Shown here piece by piece: positions 15,648 through 22,876 of a stretch of 48,703 bases of DNA. A program made the translations under genes and the position numbers. The notes under the pieces were generated by a model that saw only the letters and a list, made by a program, of their open reading frames with translations, ran no database searches and was not told the origin of the DNA. Numbering within the stretch: position 1 is the first letter of the stretch; each line of letters opens with the position of its first letter. Where the stretch lies: assembly GCA_965371445.1 (NCBI GenBank), contig CBDUYN010000063.1:1-48703 (forward strand). Reading direction: 5' to 3'. This DNA comes from DASWIG01 sp965371445 (GTDB lineage: Bacteria > Acidobacteriota > Thermoanaerobaculia > Multivoradales > J023).

Positions 15648-16868
15648 GTGCCCGAACCCCAATCCGTGCCGCCCCCGCCCCCTCCGCCGCCGTCGTCGCC
15701 GTTCGTCGAACGCCTGCGGCAATGGAGCCGTTCGCTGGTCGACTTCGCCCGCGAGTACACGGCGGGACTTTCCCGCCGCGACCTGGAACGTATGTTCGGC
15801 GAGGACGCCGGGCACGCCGTCAAGGTGCTCGCCGGCGAGCGCACCGCGAGCGACGACCCGTGGGAGAACCTCAAGCACTTCCTGGTCCACCTGAAGGCCT
15901 TCTTCCTCGGCCTGGCGTTCAAGCTCACGCCGGCCCGGCGGCTGCTCTTCACGGTGGCGATCCTCGTACCGCTTCTGGGGCTCTTGACGGTCGACGCCAA
16001 CCTCGGCCGCTACAGCCTCTACCTCGACTTCTCCCCTTTCTACTTCCTGCTTTCGATCGCGGGCCTCATTCTGCTGCTCACCCTGGAGCTCGTGGACCGG
16101 CTCCGGGTGCGCGACGAGCTCGACGTGGCCCGAGAGCTCCAGCGCGAGCTCCTGCCGCTGGAGCCCCCCCGCTTCCCCGGCTACTCGATCGCCCACTCCT
16201 ATCGTACGGCCAACGAGATCGGCGGCGACTACTACGACTTCCTGCCGCTCGGCGACGGCCGGGTCGCCCTCGCGGTGGGCGACGCGAGCGGTCACGGCAT
16301 CGGCGCGGGGCTCTTGATGGCGATCTCCTCGGCGACGCTCAAGACGGCGATCGACCTCGATCCGGCCCCAGAGGCCGTGCTGGAGCTCATGAACCGGACG
16401 CTCGCGCGCAGCGGCGGACGCCGCGCCTTCATGACCCTCTTCTACGGCGTGCTCGATCCCGAAAGCGGCACGTTGGACTACGCCTCGGCGGGGCATCCCT
16501 TTCCGCTCCTGCGGCGTTCGGACGGCGAGGTCCTGGAGCTCGGCTCCGGGTCCCTTCCCCTGGGCCTCAAGAAAAGCGGCAGCTACACGAGCGCCAGCGT
16601 CCGGCTGGAGGTCGACGACCTCCTGCTCCTCTACAGCGACGGCCTCCCCGAGGCGATCGGCGGCCCAGCCGGCGGTGCCGAGGAGGCCTTCGGCTTTGAC
16701 CGTCTGAAGAGCCTTCTGGCGGTTCCCGGCCCGGCCCAGGTCGTCCACGACCGGATCCTCACCGACGTCGAGCGCCACCTCGGCCGCCGGGCCTTGGACG
16801 ACGACATGACGCTCGTCGTGGTGCGCCGCGACGCGGACGTCCAGCTGCCGCCTTTGCCTTCACCGTAG
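15648..16868 (+). CDS. membrane-anchored SpoIIE-type protein phosphatase
   Basis: A GTG start with an AGAGG site gives 406 residues. Residues 8-16 are a proline run, followed by a helical region, two membrane segments (about 97-117 and 125-147), a short coiled coil (ELVDRLRVRDELDVARELQR) and a PP2C/SpoIIE domain from about 185 to 395. Metal ligands are visible in GGDYYDF, VGDASGHGIGAGL, SDGLPEA and DDDMTLVVV. The ELQRELLP linker is typical of RsbU-type phosphatases, which control anti-sigma-factor partner switching. No anti-anti-sigma gene lies nearby. Confidence 0.92.
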   Translation: MPEPQSVPPPPPPPPSSPFVERLRQWSRSLVDFAREYTAGLSRRDLERMFGEDAGHAVKVLAGERTASDDPWENLKHFLVHLKAFFLGLAFKLTPARRLLFTVAILVPLLGLLTVDANLGRYSLYLDFSPFYFLLSIAGLILLLTLELVDRLRVRDELDVARELQRELLPLEPPRFPGYSIAHSYRTANEIGGDYYDFLPLGDGRVALAVGDASGHGIGAGLLMAISSATLKTAIDLDPAPEAVLELMNRTLARSGGRRAFMTLFYGVLDPESGTLDYASAGHPFPLLRRSDGEVLELGSGSLPLGLKKSGSYTSASVRLEVDDLLLLYSDGLPEAIGGPAGGAEEAFGFDRLKSLLAVPGPAQVVHDRILTDVERHLGRRALDDDMTLVVVRRDADVQLPPLPSP

Positions 16869-16882
16869 GTTTCTGCGAGAAT

Positions 16883-16910
16883 CGCGCCCCGAGGCCGTCC
16901 CTGGGGCGCG
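16883..16910 (+). terminator. hairpin after the phosphatase gene
   Basis: CGCGCCCC and GGGGCGCG form a perfect 8-bp stem around a 12-nt loop, 15 nt past the phosphatase stop. No T-run follows. Confidence 0.4.
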
Positions 16911-16965
16911 GCCCGGTCCGGTGGAAACCCCTGAATTCGATCCTTCGTAGCCAAAGGAGTCCTGT

Positions 16966-17949
16966 GTGACCCTCAGAGCGCTTTCGGTGCGTCGCGACGG
17001 CCAGGTCCTGGTGGCCGGCTCGATCGCTTTCGATCAGATCATGGTCTTCCACGGCAACTTCAAGGACCACATCCTGCCGGAGAAGCTCCACGTCATCAAC
17101 ATCTCGTTCCTGGTGAGCGAGATGCGCAAGCAGCGCGGCGGCTGCGCCGGCAACATCAGCTACGCGCTGGCGCTGCACGGTGTCGACGCCCGCGTCGTCG
17201 CCACCGCCGGCAACGACTTCGCCGAGTACCGGGCCTGGCTCGACCAGCACGGTGTGGACACCTCTCAAGTCGTCGTCCACGACGACGTCGGCACCGCCTC
17301 GTGCTTCATCACGACCGACCAGGCGGACAACCAAATCACGGGCTTTTTCCCGGGCGCCATGGGCCGGGCGGGCGAGCTGAGCTTAAAAGAGAGCGCCGGC
17401 GATCGTCCGGCGCTCGCCATCGTCGCCCCCGACGACCCCGCGGCCATGGTGCGCCACTGCCGCGAGGCCCGCGAGGCCGGCATCCCGTTCATCTTCGACC
17501 CGTCGTTCCAGGTCACGGCCATGGACGGCGGACCGCTCGCCGAGGCCGCCGAGGGTGCGGCGGTGCTCGTCCTGAACGACTACGAGCACGCCGTCTTCGA
17601 GGAAAAAACGGGCAAGAAGGGCGGCAAGATCTTCGACCTCGTCGACATGGCGATCGTCACCCTCGGCGGCGAGGGCTCGCGGATCCTGCTCGGTGACGGC
17701 AGCGAGATCCGCATCCCGGCCGCTCGCGTCGAGGACCTCGTCGACCCCACGGGCGCCGGCGACGCGTTTCGCGCCGGCTTCATCGCCGGCCTCATGCGGG
17801 GACACGACCTCGACGTCTGCGGCCGGATGGGAAGCGTCACGGCGGCCTACGCCGTCGAGCGCAACGGGACCCAGCTCCACACCTTCACGCGCGAGGAATT
17901 CGCCGAGCGCTACCGCGAGAGCTTCGGGCCTCTTCCCGAGGCCTCCTGA
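16966..17949 (+). CDS. PfkB-family sugar/nucleoside kinase, adenosine-kinase-like
   Basis: A GTG at 16966 preceded by AAAGGAG gives 327 residues. Features are the N-terminal AGSIAFDQIM, the substrate-binding RGGCAGNISYALA near residues 57-69, and the C-terminal DPTGAGDAFRAGFIAGL with the catalytic aspartate. The overall sequence is nearest to bacterial adenosine-kinase-like PfkB proteins, which phosphorylate the 5'-hydroxyl of a nucleoside with ATP. Ribokinase activity is the alternative. The EVE-domain gene starts 10 nt downstream. Confidence 0.88.
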   Translation: MTLRALSVRRDGQVLVAGSIAFDQIMVFHGNFKDHILPEKLHVINISFLVSEMRKQRGGCAGNISYALALHGVDARVVATAGNDFAEYRAWLDQHGVDTSQVVVHDDVGTASCFITTDQADNQITGFFPGAMGRAGELSLKESAGDRPALAIVAPDDPAAMVRHCREAREAGIPFIFDPSFQVTAMDGGPLAEAAEGAAVLVLNDYEHAVFEEKTGKKGGKIFDLVDMAIVTLGGEGSRILLGDGSEIRIPAARVEDLVDPTGAGDAFRAGFIAGLMRGHDLDVCGRMGSVTAAYAVERNGTQLHTFTREEFAERYRESFGPLPEAS

Positions 17950-17959
17950 GGAGAAGAGC

Positions 17960-18433
17960 ATGGCGAAGCGCAAGTACTGGCTCATGAAAAGCGAGCCCGA
18001 CGTCTACAGCCTCGATGACCTGGAAAAAGACGGCACCACCTGCTGGGAGGGCGTGCGCAACTACACAGCGCGAAACTTCATGCGCGACGAGATGCGAATC
18101 GGCGACGGTGTCCTCTACTACCACTCCCGGGTCCAGCCGATGGCGATCGTGGGCCTCGCGCGGGTGGTGAAAGAGTCCTATCCCGACTACACGCAGCTCG
18201 ACAAGAAGTCGCATTACTACGACCCCAAGGCCACCGAGGAGAAACCCCGCTGGTTCATGGTCGACATCGAGTTCGCCGGCCGCTTCGAGCATCCGCTGAC
18301 CTTGGCGGAGCTCAAGGAGGACGCGAAGCTCGAGGGTCTGCCTCTGATCCAGAAAGGACAGCGCCTCTCGGTCCAGACGGTCGAGGAGCGTCACTGGAAG
18401 CACATCTTGAAACGGGCGGGCTTCAGGGAATGA
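17960..18433 (+). CDS. EVE-domain protein (Thyn1-like)
   Basis: The 157-residue protein is a single EVE domain: KYWLMKSEPDVYSLDDLE at the N-terminus, WEGVRNYTARNFMRDEM, YYHSRVQP and EERHWKHILKRAG at the end. EVE domains are PUA/YTH relatives that bind modified bases in nucleic acids. A GAGGAGA site precedes the ATG, and the gene is probably co-transcribed with the PfkB kinase. Confidence 0.93.
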   Translation: MAKRKYWLMKSEPDVYSLDDLEKDGTTCWEGVRNYTARNFMRDEMRIGDGVLYYHSRVQPMAIVGLARVVKESYPDYTQLDKKSHYYDPKATEEKPRWFMVDIEFAGRFEHPLTLAELKEDAKLEGLPLIQKGQRLSVQTVEERHWKHILKRAGFRE

Positions 18434-18447
18434 ACCCGTGGCTCTCT

Positions 18448-18469
18448 TGGGTGGCAAGGTCAAGCACCG
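18448..18469. repeat. 22-bp dispersed repeat, copy 2
   Basis: Identical over 22 bases to 8469-8490 and likewise just past the stop of a plus-strand gene (15 nt after the EVE stop). Confidence 0.6.
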
Positions 18470-18569
18470 AGTATCCATGACCGGAGCCTCCGAAGGTGAA
18501 TGGCCGAAACTCGTCAGGTCGGCAGGCGACGCTTGGCCGAGGACAAGGACCTCCTCCTGCCGCCGGACC

Positions 18570-18690
18570 TGTCGCGTCGCTGGCGCAGATCGTCGAATCG
18601 AAGCGAAAAGCGGGTCGCAAGAAGGACCTGCTCCTCTTCGCGACCCATCAAAAGGCGCCGCGCGAGCTCCTCGGGGACGAGGAGGGCTGA
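18570..18690 (+). pseudogene. 3' fragment of a nucleotidyltransferase-like gene
   Basis: The frame ending in TGA at 18688-18690 reads SLAQIVESKRKAGRKKDLLL, very like the C-terminal helix of minimal or AbiEii/DUF6036-type nucleotidyltransferases (IIRSKEAAGRPKDLAQL). The rest of the gene is missing. Those proteins are often antitoxin or toxin partners, consistent with an old lost TA module. Confidence 0.4.
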
Positions 18691-18845
18691 AAAGGCTCCC
18701 GCCTCAGAGCGAGGAACGTCTGTCTCCGGTGTAAGCCGGAGGCACGGCGAGTTGGGACGTCCCAGGAGCCGAAAAATCGGCTCCTGGTCAGCGTCGGAGG
18801 TCTTGAGGGACGGAGAAATCGGCTGCCGACGAGCCGAGGTCGGAA

Positions 18846-19802
18846 TCAAGAGCTCTGCCGGGCTCTTCGCACCGCGCCCGCGAGCCGCGAGAAACCCTGC
18901 CGGGCGCTTCGCACCAGAGGCCAGCGCGACGGCAGGCTCTGCCGGGACTCTCGCACACCGCGCGAGCGCGACGAGGAGCTCTTCCGGGCTCTTCGCACCG
19001 CGTCGGCGAGCCGCGAGAAACCCTTCCGGGCTCTTCGCACCGCGTTTTCGACCGCAATCCGGGTCCGGGAGGCCTTCTCGCGGCGCCGTCCGGGAAGGCC
19101 GACCCCGCGGATCTTGAGCGCCAGGTCCGGCCGGCCGGCCAGGCCCAGAGCCGACTCGACGAGCCGCGAGCCGTGGAGTTGGACGCGTTTGCACTCCTCG
19201 AAGGCCAGCTGCCGTTCCCGGACCGCCACCTGCTTGCTGAGCTTTCCGGCCTCCACGGCGTCGAGCGCGGCGTCGAGACGCTTGACGCGCTTCTCGAGCT
19301 CGCGGACATAGGGGGCCGGGTCGAAGAGCCGGTGGTCGACCCGGAGCTCCAACTCATGACCCTTCACCATGCCGACGACGAACTTGCCCCACCGGCAGAC
19401 GGCCTCGGGCTGGCGCGGCGTCCGGCCGCTCGTGCCGAGATCGACTTTCTCCTGCTTCGCGTCCATGTAGATGCGGCACTGCTTGCGGAAGTCGACCAGC
19501 TGGTCGTAGGCCGCGACGGCGGCGGCGTCCCGTTCCCGGGTGAGGCGGCCGTACTCCTCGTCGAGCCGTGAGCAGGCGAGATCGGCTTCGTCGAAGGCTT
19601 CGCGGGCTTCCCGGATCCGGCGGCTGCCGAAGAAGCACAGGATCCGGGTAATCATTCCCGGCGTAAGGATCCGCGCCTCCTCGTCCGTCAGGAGGGGGCG
19701 TCCGGCCTGCTCCAGGGCGTCGCCGGCGACCGGAGCGTAGGCCTCGGTGGCCTTCTCCGACCGGCGGCAGCTTTGGGTGAGCTGGGTCTTCGACATCGTC
19801 AT
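18846..19802 (-). CDS. hypothetical protein with 14-residue C-terminal repeats
   Basis: I do not recognise the 318-residue protein. Residues 60-110 and 160-210 are strongly helical and probably coiled coil (AREAFDEADLACSRLDEEYG; RELEKRVKRLDAALDAVEAG). Residues 254-318 are four and a half copies of a 14-residue unit: AVRRARKGFSRLAD, AVRRARKSSSSRSR, GVRESRQSLPSRWP, LVRSARQGFSRLAG, AVRRARQSS. This tail is extremely basic. A TGGAGG site 9 nt before the ATG supports the start. Central basic-rich composition could mean nucleic acid or membrane binding, but no function can be assigned. Confidence 0.62.
   Translation of the reverse strand: MTMSKTQLTQSCRRSEKATEAYAPVAGDALEQAGRPLLTDEEARILTPGMITRILCFFGSRRIREAREAFDEADLACSRLDEEYGRLTRERDAAAVAAYDQLVDFRKQCRIYMDAKQEKVDLGTSGRTPRQPEAVCRWGKFVVGMVKGHELELRVDHRLFDPAPYVRELEKRVKRLDAALDAVEAGKLSKQVAVRERQLAFEECKRVQLHGSRLVESALGLAGRPDLALKIRGVGLPGRRREKASRTRIAVENAVRRARKGFSRLADAVRRARKSSSSRSRGVRESRQSLPSRWPLVRSARQGFSRLAGAVRRARQSS
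18849..19043. repeat. 42-bp tandem repeat array (4.6 units)
   Basis: The C-terminal part of the hypothetical gene consists of diverged 42-bp units containing gcggtgcgaagagcccgg. Because 42 is divisible by three, other frames are also open, giving different 14-residue repeats on both strands. Confidence 0.8.
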
Positions 19803-19965
19803 GACGGCGCCTCCACATCCGGAAACGTCGATAGGCTAGCACAATATTCCGATTCCGGCAAAGAGAAGAGGATTCCGGGAGCTCACACCTCACCACGTCG
19901 GCGACGAACGCCGAGAGTCTCGCTGGCGAGGTTGGTCGGGCCGCCTCGGCCTTCTCTCGACGACG

Positions 19966-19974
19966 TGCTATGAT
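19966..19974 (+). promoter_or_regulatory. extended -10 of the UPF0175/DUF3368 pair
   Basis: TGCTATGAT is an extended -10 (TGN-TATGAT). It overlaps the upstream ATGs at 19970 and 19973, so those cannot be used if this promoter is, which supports the start at 20012 or 20024. No other clear feature is seen in the 209-nt gap. Confidence 0.4.
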
Positions 19975-20011
19975 GACTCGTGGAGAGACTTCATTCCCCC
20001 CGAGACGCCTT

Positions 20012-20275
20012 ATGCGCCACCAAATGACCATCGAATACGGCGACGAAGTCCTTCTCGGCCTCGGTCTGAGCCCCGACGAATTCGCCCGTGAGGCCCGCTT
20101 TCTGCTCGCCGCCAAGCTCTACGACCTGGGCAAGCTCAGCTCCGGGCAAGCGGCACGGCTCTGTGGTCAGGAACGGGCCGAGTTCCTCCTTGCCCTGCTT
20201 CGGGTCGGGATCCCGGTAAGCAATCTGCGAGTCGAAGATGTCCAAGCCGAAATCGACTTCGCCCGAACCGGCTGA
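20012..20275 (+). CDS. UPF0175-family antitoxin
   Basis: About 87 residues. The core LSPDEFAREARFLLAAKLYDLG and LSSGQAARLCG is the UPF0175 helix-turn-helix pattern; the C-terminal tail VSNLRVEDVQAEIDFA would contact the toxin. ATGs at 20012 and 20024 are both possible. UPF0175 proteins are the usual partners of DUF3368 PIN-like toxins, and the toxin gene overlaps by 38 nt. Confidence 0.85.
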   Translation: MRHQMTIEYGDEVLLGLGLSPDEFAREARFLLAAKLYDLGKLSSGQAARLCGQERAEFLLALLRVGIPVSNLRVEDVQAEIDFARTG

Positions 20276-20771
20276 CCTCATCGTCGTCAACACCGGTCCT
20301 TTGATTGCCCTGAGCAAGGGCGAAGCCCTCGAGGTTGTCGGCCAGCTTCCGGTGAAGCTCGTTTGCCCGCCCGAGGTTCGAGCTGAGCTCGACGCCGGAG
20401 TCGGCAAGGGGCTTTCTGAGATCAAGCCTTCGTGGCTCGAAGTCCGCCCGCTGGAGCGACCGCTGGATCTCGTGGCTCGGGCGACTCTCGACCCGGGCGA
20501 AGCGGCGGTCATCCAACTCGCTCTCGAACAAGGGATCCGGAGGGTCTGTATCGACGAACGACGTGGACGGCAAGCAGCGCGCTCCGTGGGGCTCGAAGTC
20601 GTCGGGAGCCTGGGCTTGCTTCTTCGCGCCAAGAACTTGCAGATCATCCCCGCGGTTCGGCCCTATGTCGAGCGGATCTGCCGCGCCGGGGACTGGTACA
20701 GCCAGGCCCTGATCGAAGCCTACTTGAAGGCTGCGGATGAAGCCGACGAAGGCACCCCGTCCGACGGCTGA
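20238..20771 (+). CDS. DUF3368 PIN-like toxin
   Basis: The 177-residue protein has IVVNTGPLIALSK at residues 15-27, the DUF3368 variant of the PIN active site with asparagine where many PIN toxins have aspartate, then PPEVRAEL, LDPGEAAVIQLAL and CIDERRGRQAA, all typical of DUF3368. It is predicted to be the toxin of a type II pair with the UPF0175 protein and may be an RNase. The C-terminus (DEADEGTPSDG) is acidic and unstructured. Confidence 0.86.
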   Translation: MSKPKSTSPEPADLIVVNTGPLIALSKGEALEVVGQLPVKLVCPPEVRAELDAGVGKGLSEIKPSWLEVRPLERPLDLVARATLDPGEAAVIQLALEQGIRRVCIDERRGRQAARSVGLEVVGSLGLLLRAKNLQIIPAVRPYVERICRAGDWYSQALIEAYLKAADEADEGTPSDG

Positions 20772-20772
20772 G

Positions 20773-20875
20773 CCGCCCGCCGTGATCCAGTGGCAGCACG
20801 GACGCCGCGTCACCGTCTGGCCCGAAGCGGCGGCCACCGGAGCCCTCCGGTTGCCGCCGTGGATCGGGGGGACGA
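20773..20875 (+). pseudogene. 3' fragment of an ABC-transporter substrate-binding protein gene
   Basis: The frame starting at 20773 reads PPAVIQWQHGRRVTVWPEAA then ATGALRLPPW, the typical end of LivJ/Peripla_BP_6 amino acid-binding proteins (VQWQDGKxVVVWP). There is no start and no stop before the caspase gene end. It appears to be the tail of a lost transporter gene. Confidence 0.45.
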
Positions 20876-22876
20876 TTAGGGCCGCCGCAGCTCGAGTGTG
20901 AGCTCCAGGGTCTTGCCGGCCTCGACGACGAAGGGCCGCTCCACGCTCTCATGGCCGGGATGAAAGACCTGGAGCGTGTGATCGCCCTGGTCCATCAGGA
21001 GGCCGGCGCGGACCGCCGCGAGCTCGGCAGCGACGCCGATGAAACGGCCATCGACGTAGACCGACGCCTTTCCCGGAGAGATGGAGAGCGCCAGACGTCC
21101 CGTTTCCGCCCTGAGATCGGTGGAGGTCCTCAACACACGAAACCCGAGGTGCCAGTCGCGATAGTCGGGGCCATACGCGTGGCGTGACGCCGCGCGGTCG
21201 TTGTGCGCCCAGGCCCCGCCGCGGAGCACCCGCTTCGAGCCGCGCTTGCTGAGCGGGTCCTTCATGTCCTCGGCGTAGGTGTCCGTCACGACGGGGGCAA
21301 GGAACTCCTGCTCGGCAGCGTCCTCCACCCACTCCGACACGTTGCCCAACATGTCGTGCAGCCCCCAGGCGTTGGCCCGCTTGTCCCCGACGGGATGCGA
21401 CGTGCTCTCGCTGTTGCCGGAGTACCAGGCGATCTCCCCAAGATCCTGAGCATACGTCGCGCTTTGTGTCCCGGCCCGCGCCGCCCGTTCCCACTCCGCC
21501 TCCGTCGGCAGCCGATAGCCCTTGCAGTCCGGACCACGAAAGCTCACCGACTGGCAGGTGTAGCCATCCGTTCCCGCGGCTCCCTGGCAGGCGAGCTCAT
21601 AGCACTCTTCCAGCCGTGCCGCCTTCGACAGGTGGTTCGCAAACGTCACCGCGTCCCACCAACTGACCTCCTCGACCGGACACTCGACGCAGCCGTGGTT
21701 CAACGACGGGTTGTTCCCCATGAGCTTCTTCCACTGGCTCTGGGTGACCTCGGTCTCCGCCATCCAGAAACCCCGAGTCAACGTCACCTCGTGGAGATTC
21801 TCGTCCTTATCGCGGCCCTCCTCACCTGGCGGGCTCCCCATCTGGAATGTTCCCGCCGGGACGTAGTGAAAGCGCATCCCGAGCTCGGTCCGCTCGTCTC
21901 CCGGCTCTGGCGTTTTCCGCGGCGACGGTCCAGGCGACGGCGGCGGCGGCGCGGTCCGCAGGTTCGTAGCCTCTCGCCGCCAGTGCGCCAGACGCTCCGC
22001 CGCCCGGCTCCGCAAGGCTTGGTCCTCCTCGGAAAAGGGATCGTCGTCGGCAAAGGCGTCTGCGAAGCGCTGCCAGGCTTTCGCCTTGAGCGACGCGTCC
22101 GTCGCCTTCCCTTCGTAGCCCTCGGCGCCCGCGAAGGCCGCCTTCATCTTGCCCAGATAGTCCGCCCAGGCGGCCCGTCTCTCCAGGTCGTCGAGGTAAA
22201 AGGACGTGGCCGGCGGATCCGGCGGCACCGGGGGCGGCGGCAACCGGAAGACGAAGTCGCCCTTGTCGAGCCGCGCGTCGCGGATCTTGCCGTACTGGGG
22301 GTGCTGGGTCTCGCGGGAGTAATTCACCACCTTCTCGAAGAGGAACTCCCCGAGCTCCGCCGCCGTCACGTAGCCGTCGCCGTTGGTGTCCCCCTCGCCG
22401 TCGAGCGCGGCGACGAGCTGACGGCGAAAGACGCTCTTGTCGGGCACCGTCTCGTCGGCGCGGCCCGAGGTGATGAACTGCCGCACGGGTTCCGCGGTCT
22501 TTGCGCTGATGTGCGCCGGTGTCGTTCCCGTCCGCCGGAGGTCGAAAATCGAGCCGGAAAAGCAACTGTCGAAAAGGAAGAGCGCATGCTTCGACTGGAT
22601 CGTCTTCGCGTAGACCTCGACCTGGTCCATGGGCAGGCCGCGGCGGACGAACCCGGCCTGGTCGCGGTCCGGCCGCGGCGCGTCGGCGGGCACGACGTAG
22701 CCCATCTGGCCGACGAAACGATGCGGCAGCGAGTAGCCGTGGCCGGCGAAGTAGATCAGGACGCGGGCGTTCTCCGCCTGGCCCTTGGCGGCGATGAACT
22801 CGCGAATCACCTGGTCGAGCGCATCGTGGTCGAGGTCCAGCTCGGAGCGAAGCGCTCTCCCGGCGCCTGGAGGCAC
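20876..22876 (-). CDS. caspase-SUMF1-PEGA protein, caspase fold truncated at its start
   Basis: The 666-residue product has four parts. Residues 1-155 are a C14 caspase/metacaspase core with catalytic His46 (YFAGHGYS) and Cys105 (FDSCFSGS). An EF-hand-like loop (DTNGDGYVTAAE, 163-174) follows. Residues about 333-590 form a SUMF1/formylglycine-generating-enzyme-like C-type-lectin domain (GTFQMGSPPGEE, YRLPTEAEWERAARAG, GLHDMLGNVSEWVED, LRGGAWAHNDR, GFRVLR). Residues 595-666 resemble PEGA. The first ~70 residues of the caspase fold, normally opening with ALLIGxxxY, are absent, and no frame upstream supplies them. The GTG at 22876 lies inside the start of the divergent gene. The SUMF1 unit is likely a ligand-binding domain rather than an enzyme (inference). 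Confidence 0.8.
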   Translation of the reverse strand: MPPGAGRALRSELDLDHDALDQVIREFIAAKGQAENARVLIYFAGHGYSLPHRFVGQMGYVVPADAPRPDRDQAGFVRRGLPMDQVEVYAKTIQSKHALFLFDSCFSGSIFDLRRTGTTPAHISAKTAEPVRQFITSGRADETVPDKSVFRRQLVAALDGEGDTNGDGYVTAAELGEFLFEKVVNYSRETQHPQYGKIRDARLDKGDFVFRLPPPPVPPDPPATSFYLDDLERRAAWADYLGKMKAAFAGAEGYEGKATDASLKAKAWQRFADAFADDDPFSEEDQALRSRAAERLAHWRREATNLRTAPPPPSPGPSPRKTPEPGDERTELGMRFHYVPAGTFQMGSPPGEEGRDKDENLHEVTLTRGFWMAETEVTQSQWKKLMGNNPSLNHGCVECPVEEVSWWDAVTFANHLSKAARLEECYELACQGAAGTDGYTCQSVSFRGPDCKGYRLPTEAEWERAARAGTQSATYAQDLGEIAWYSGNSESTSHPVGDKRANAWGLHDMLGNVSEWVEDAAEQEFLAPVVTDTYAEDMKDPLSKRGSKRVLRGGAWAHNDRAASRHAYGPDYRDWHLGFRVLRTSTDLRAETGRLALSISPGKASVYVDGRFIGVAAELAAVRAGLLMDQGDHTLQVFHPGHESVERPFVVEAGKTLELTLELRRP

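Larger units (their letters stand above)
18434..18845. other. 412-nt gene-poor region with a repeat and a gene fragment
   Basis: It contains the second copy of the 22-bp dispersed repeat, a nucleotidyltransferase-like 3' fragment, and about 150 nt after it in which I see no gene, ending at the stop of the minus-strand repeat protein. Confidence 0.65.

Noticed and set aside
15546..16778. N-terminal extension of the YhhQ frame
   Set aside because: It lies opposite the SpoIIE phosphatase and lacks motifs; the ATG at 15545 fits the family length.
18500..19117. Plus-strand frame with GLFAPRxRAARNP repeats
   Set aside because: These repeats are the antisense reading of the 42-bp array; the minus-strand frame has a good ribosome site and a long non-repeat N-terminal region.
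20876..22876. Possible diversity-generating retroelement target (SUMF1/C-type-lectin domain)
   Set aside because: No reverse transcriptase or template repeat is present in the window, and the C-terminal SUMF1 segment follows the ordinary family consensus.
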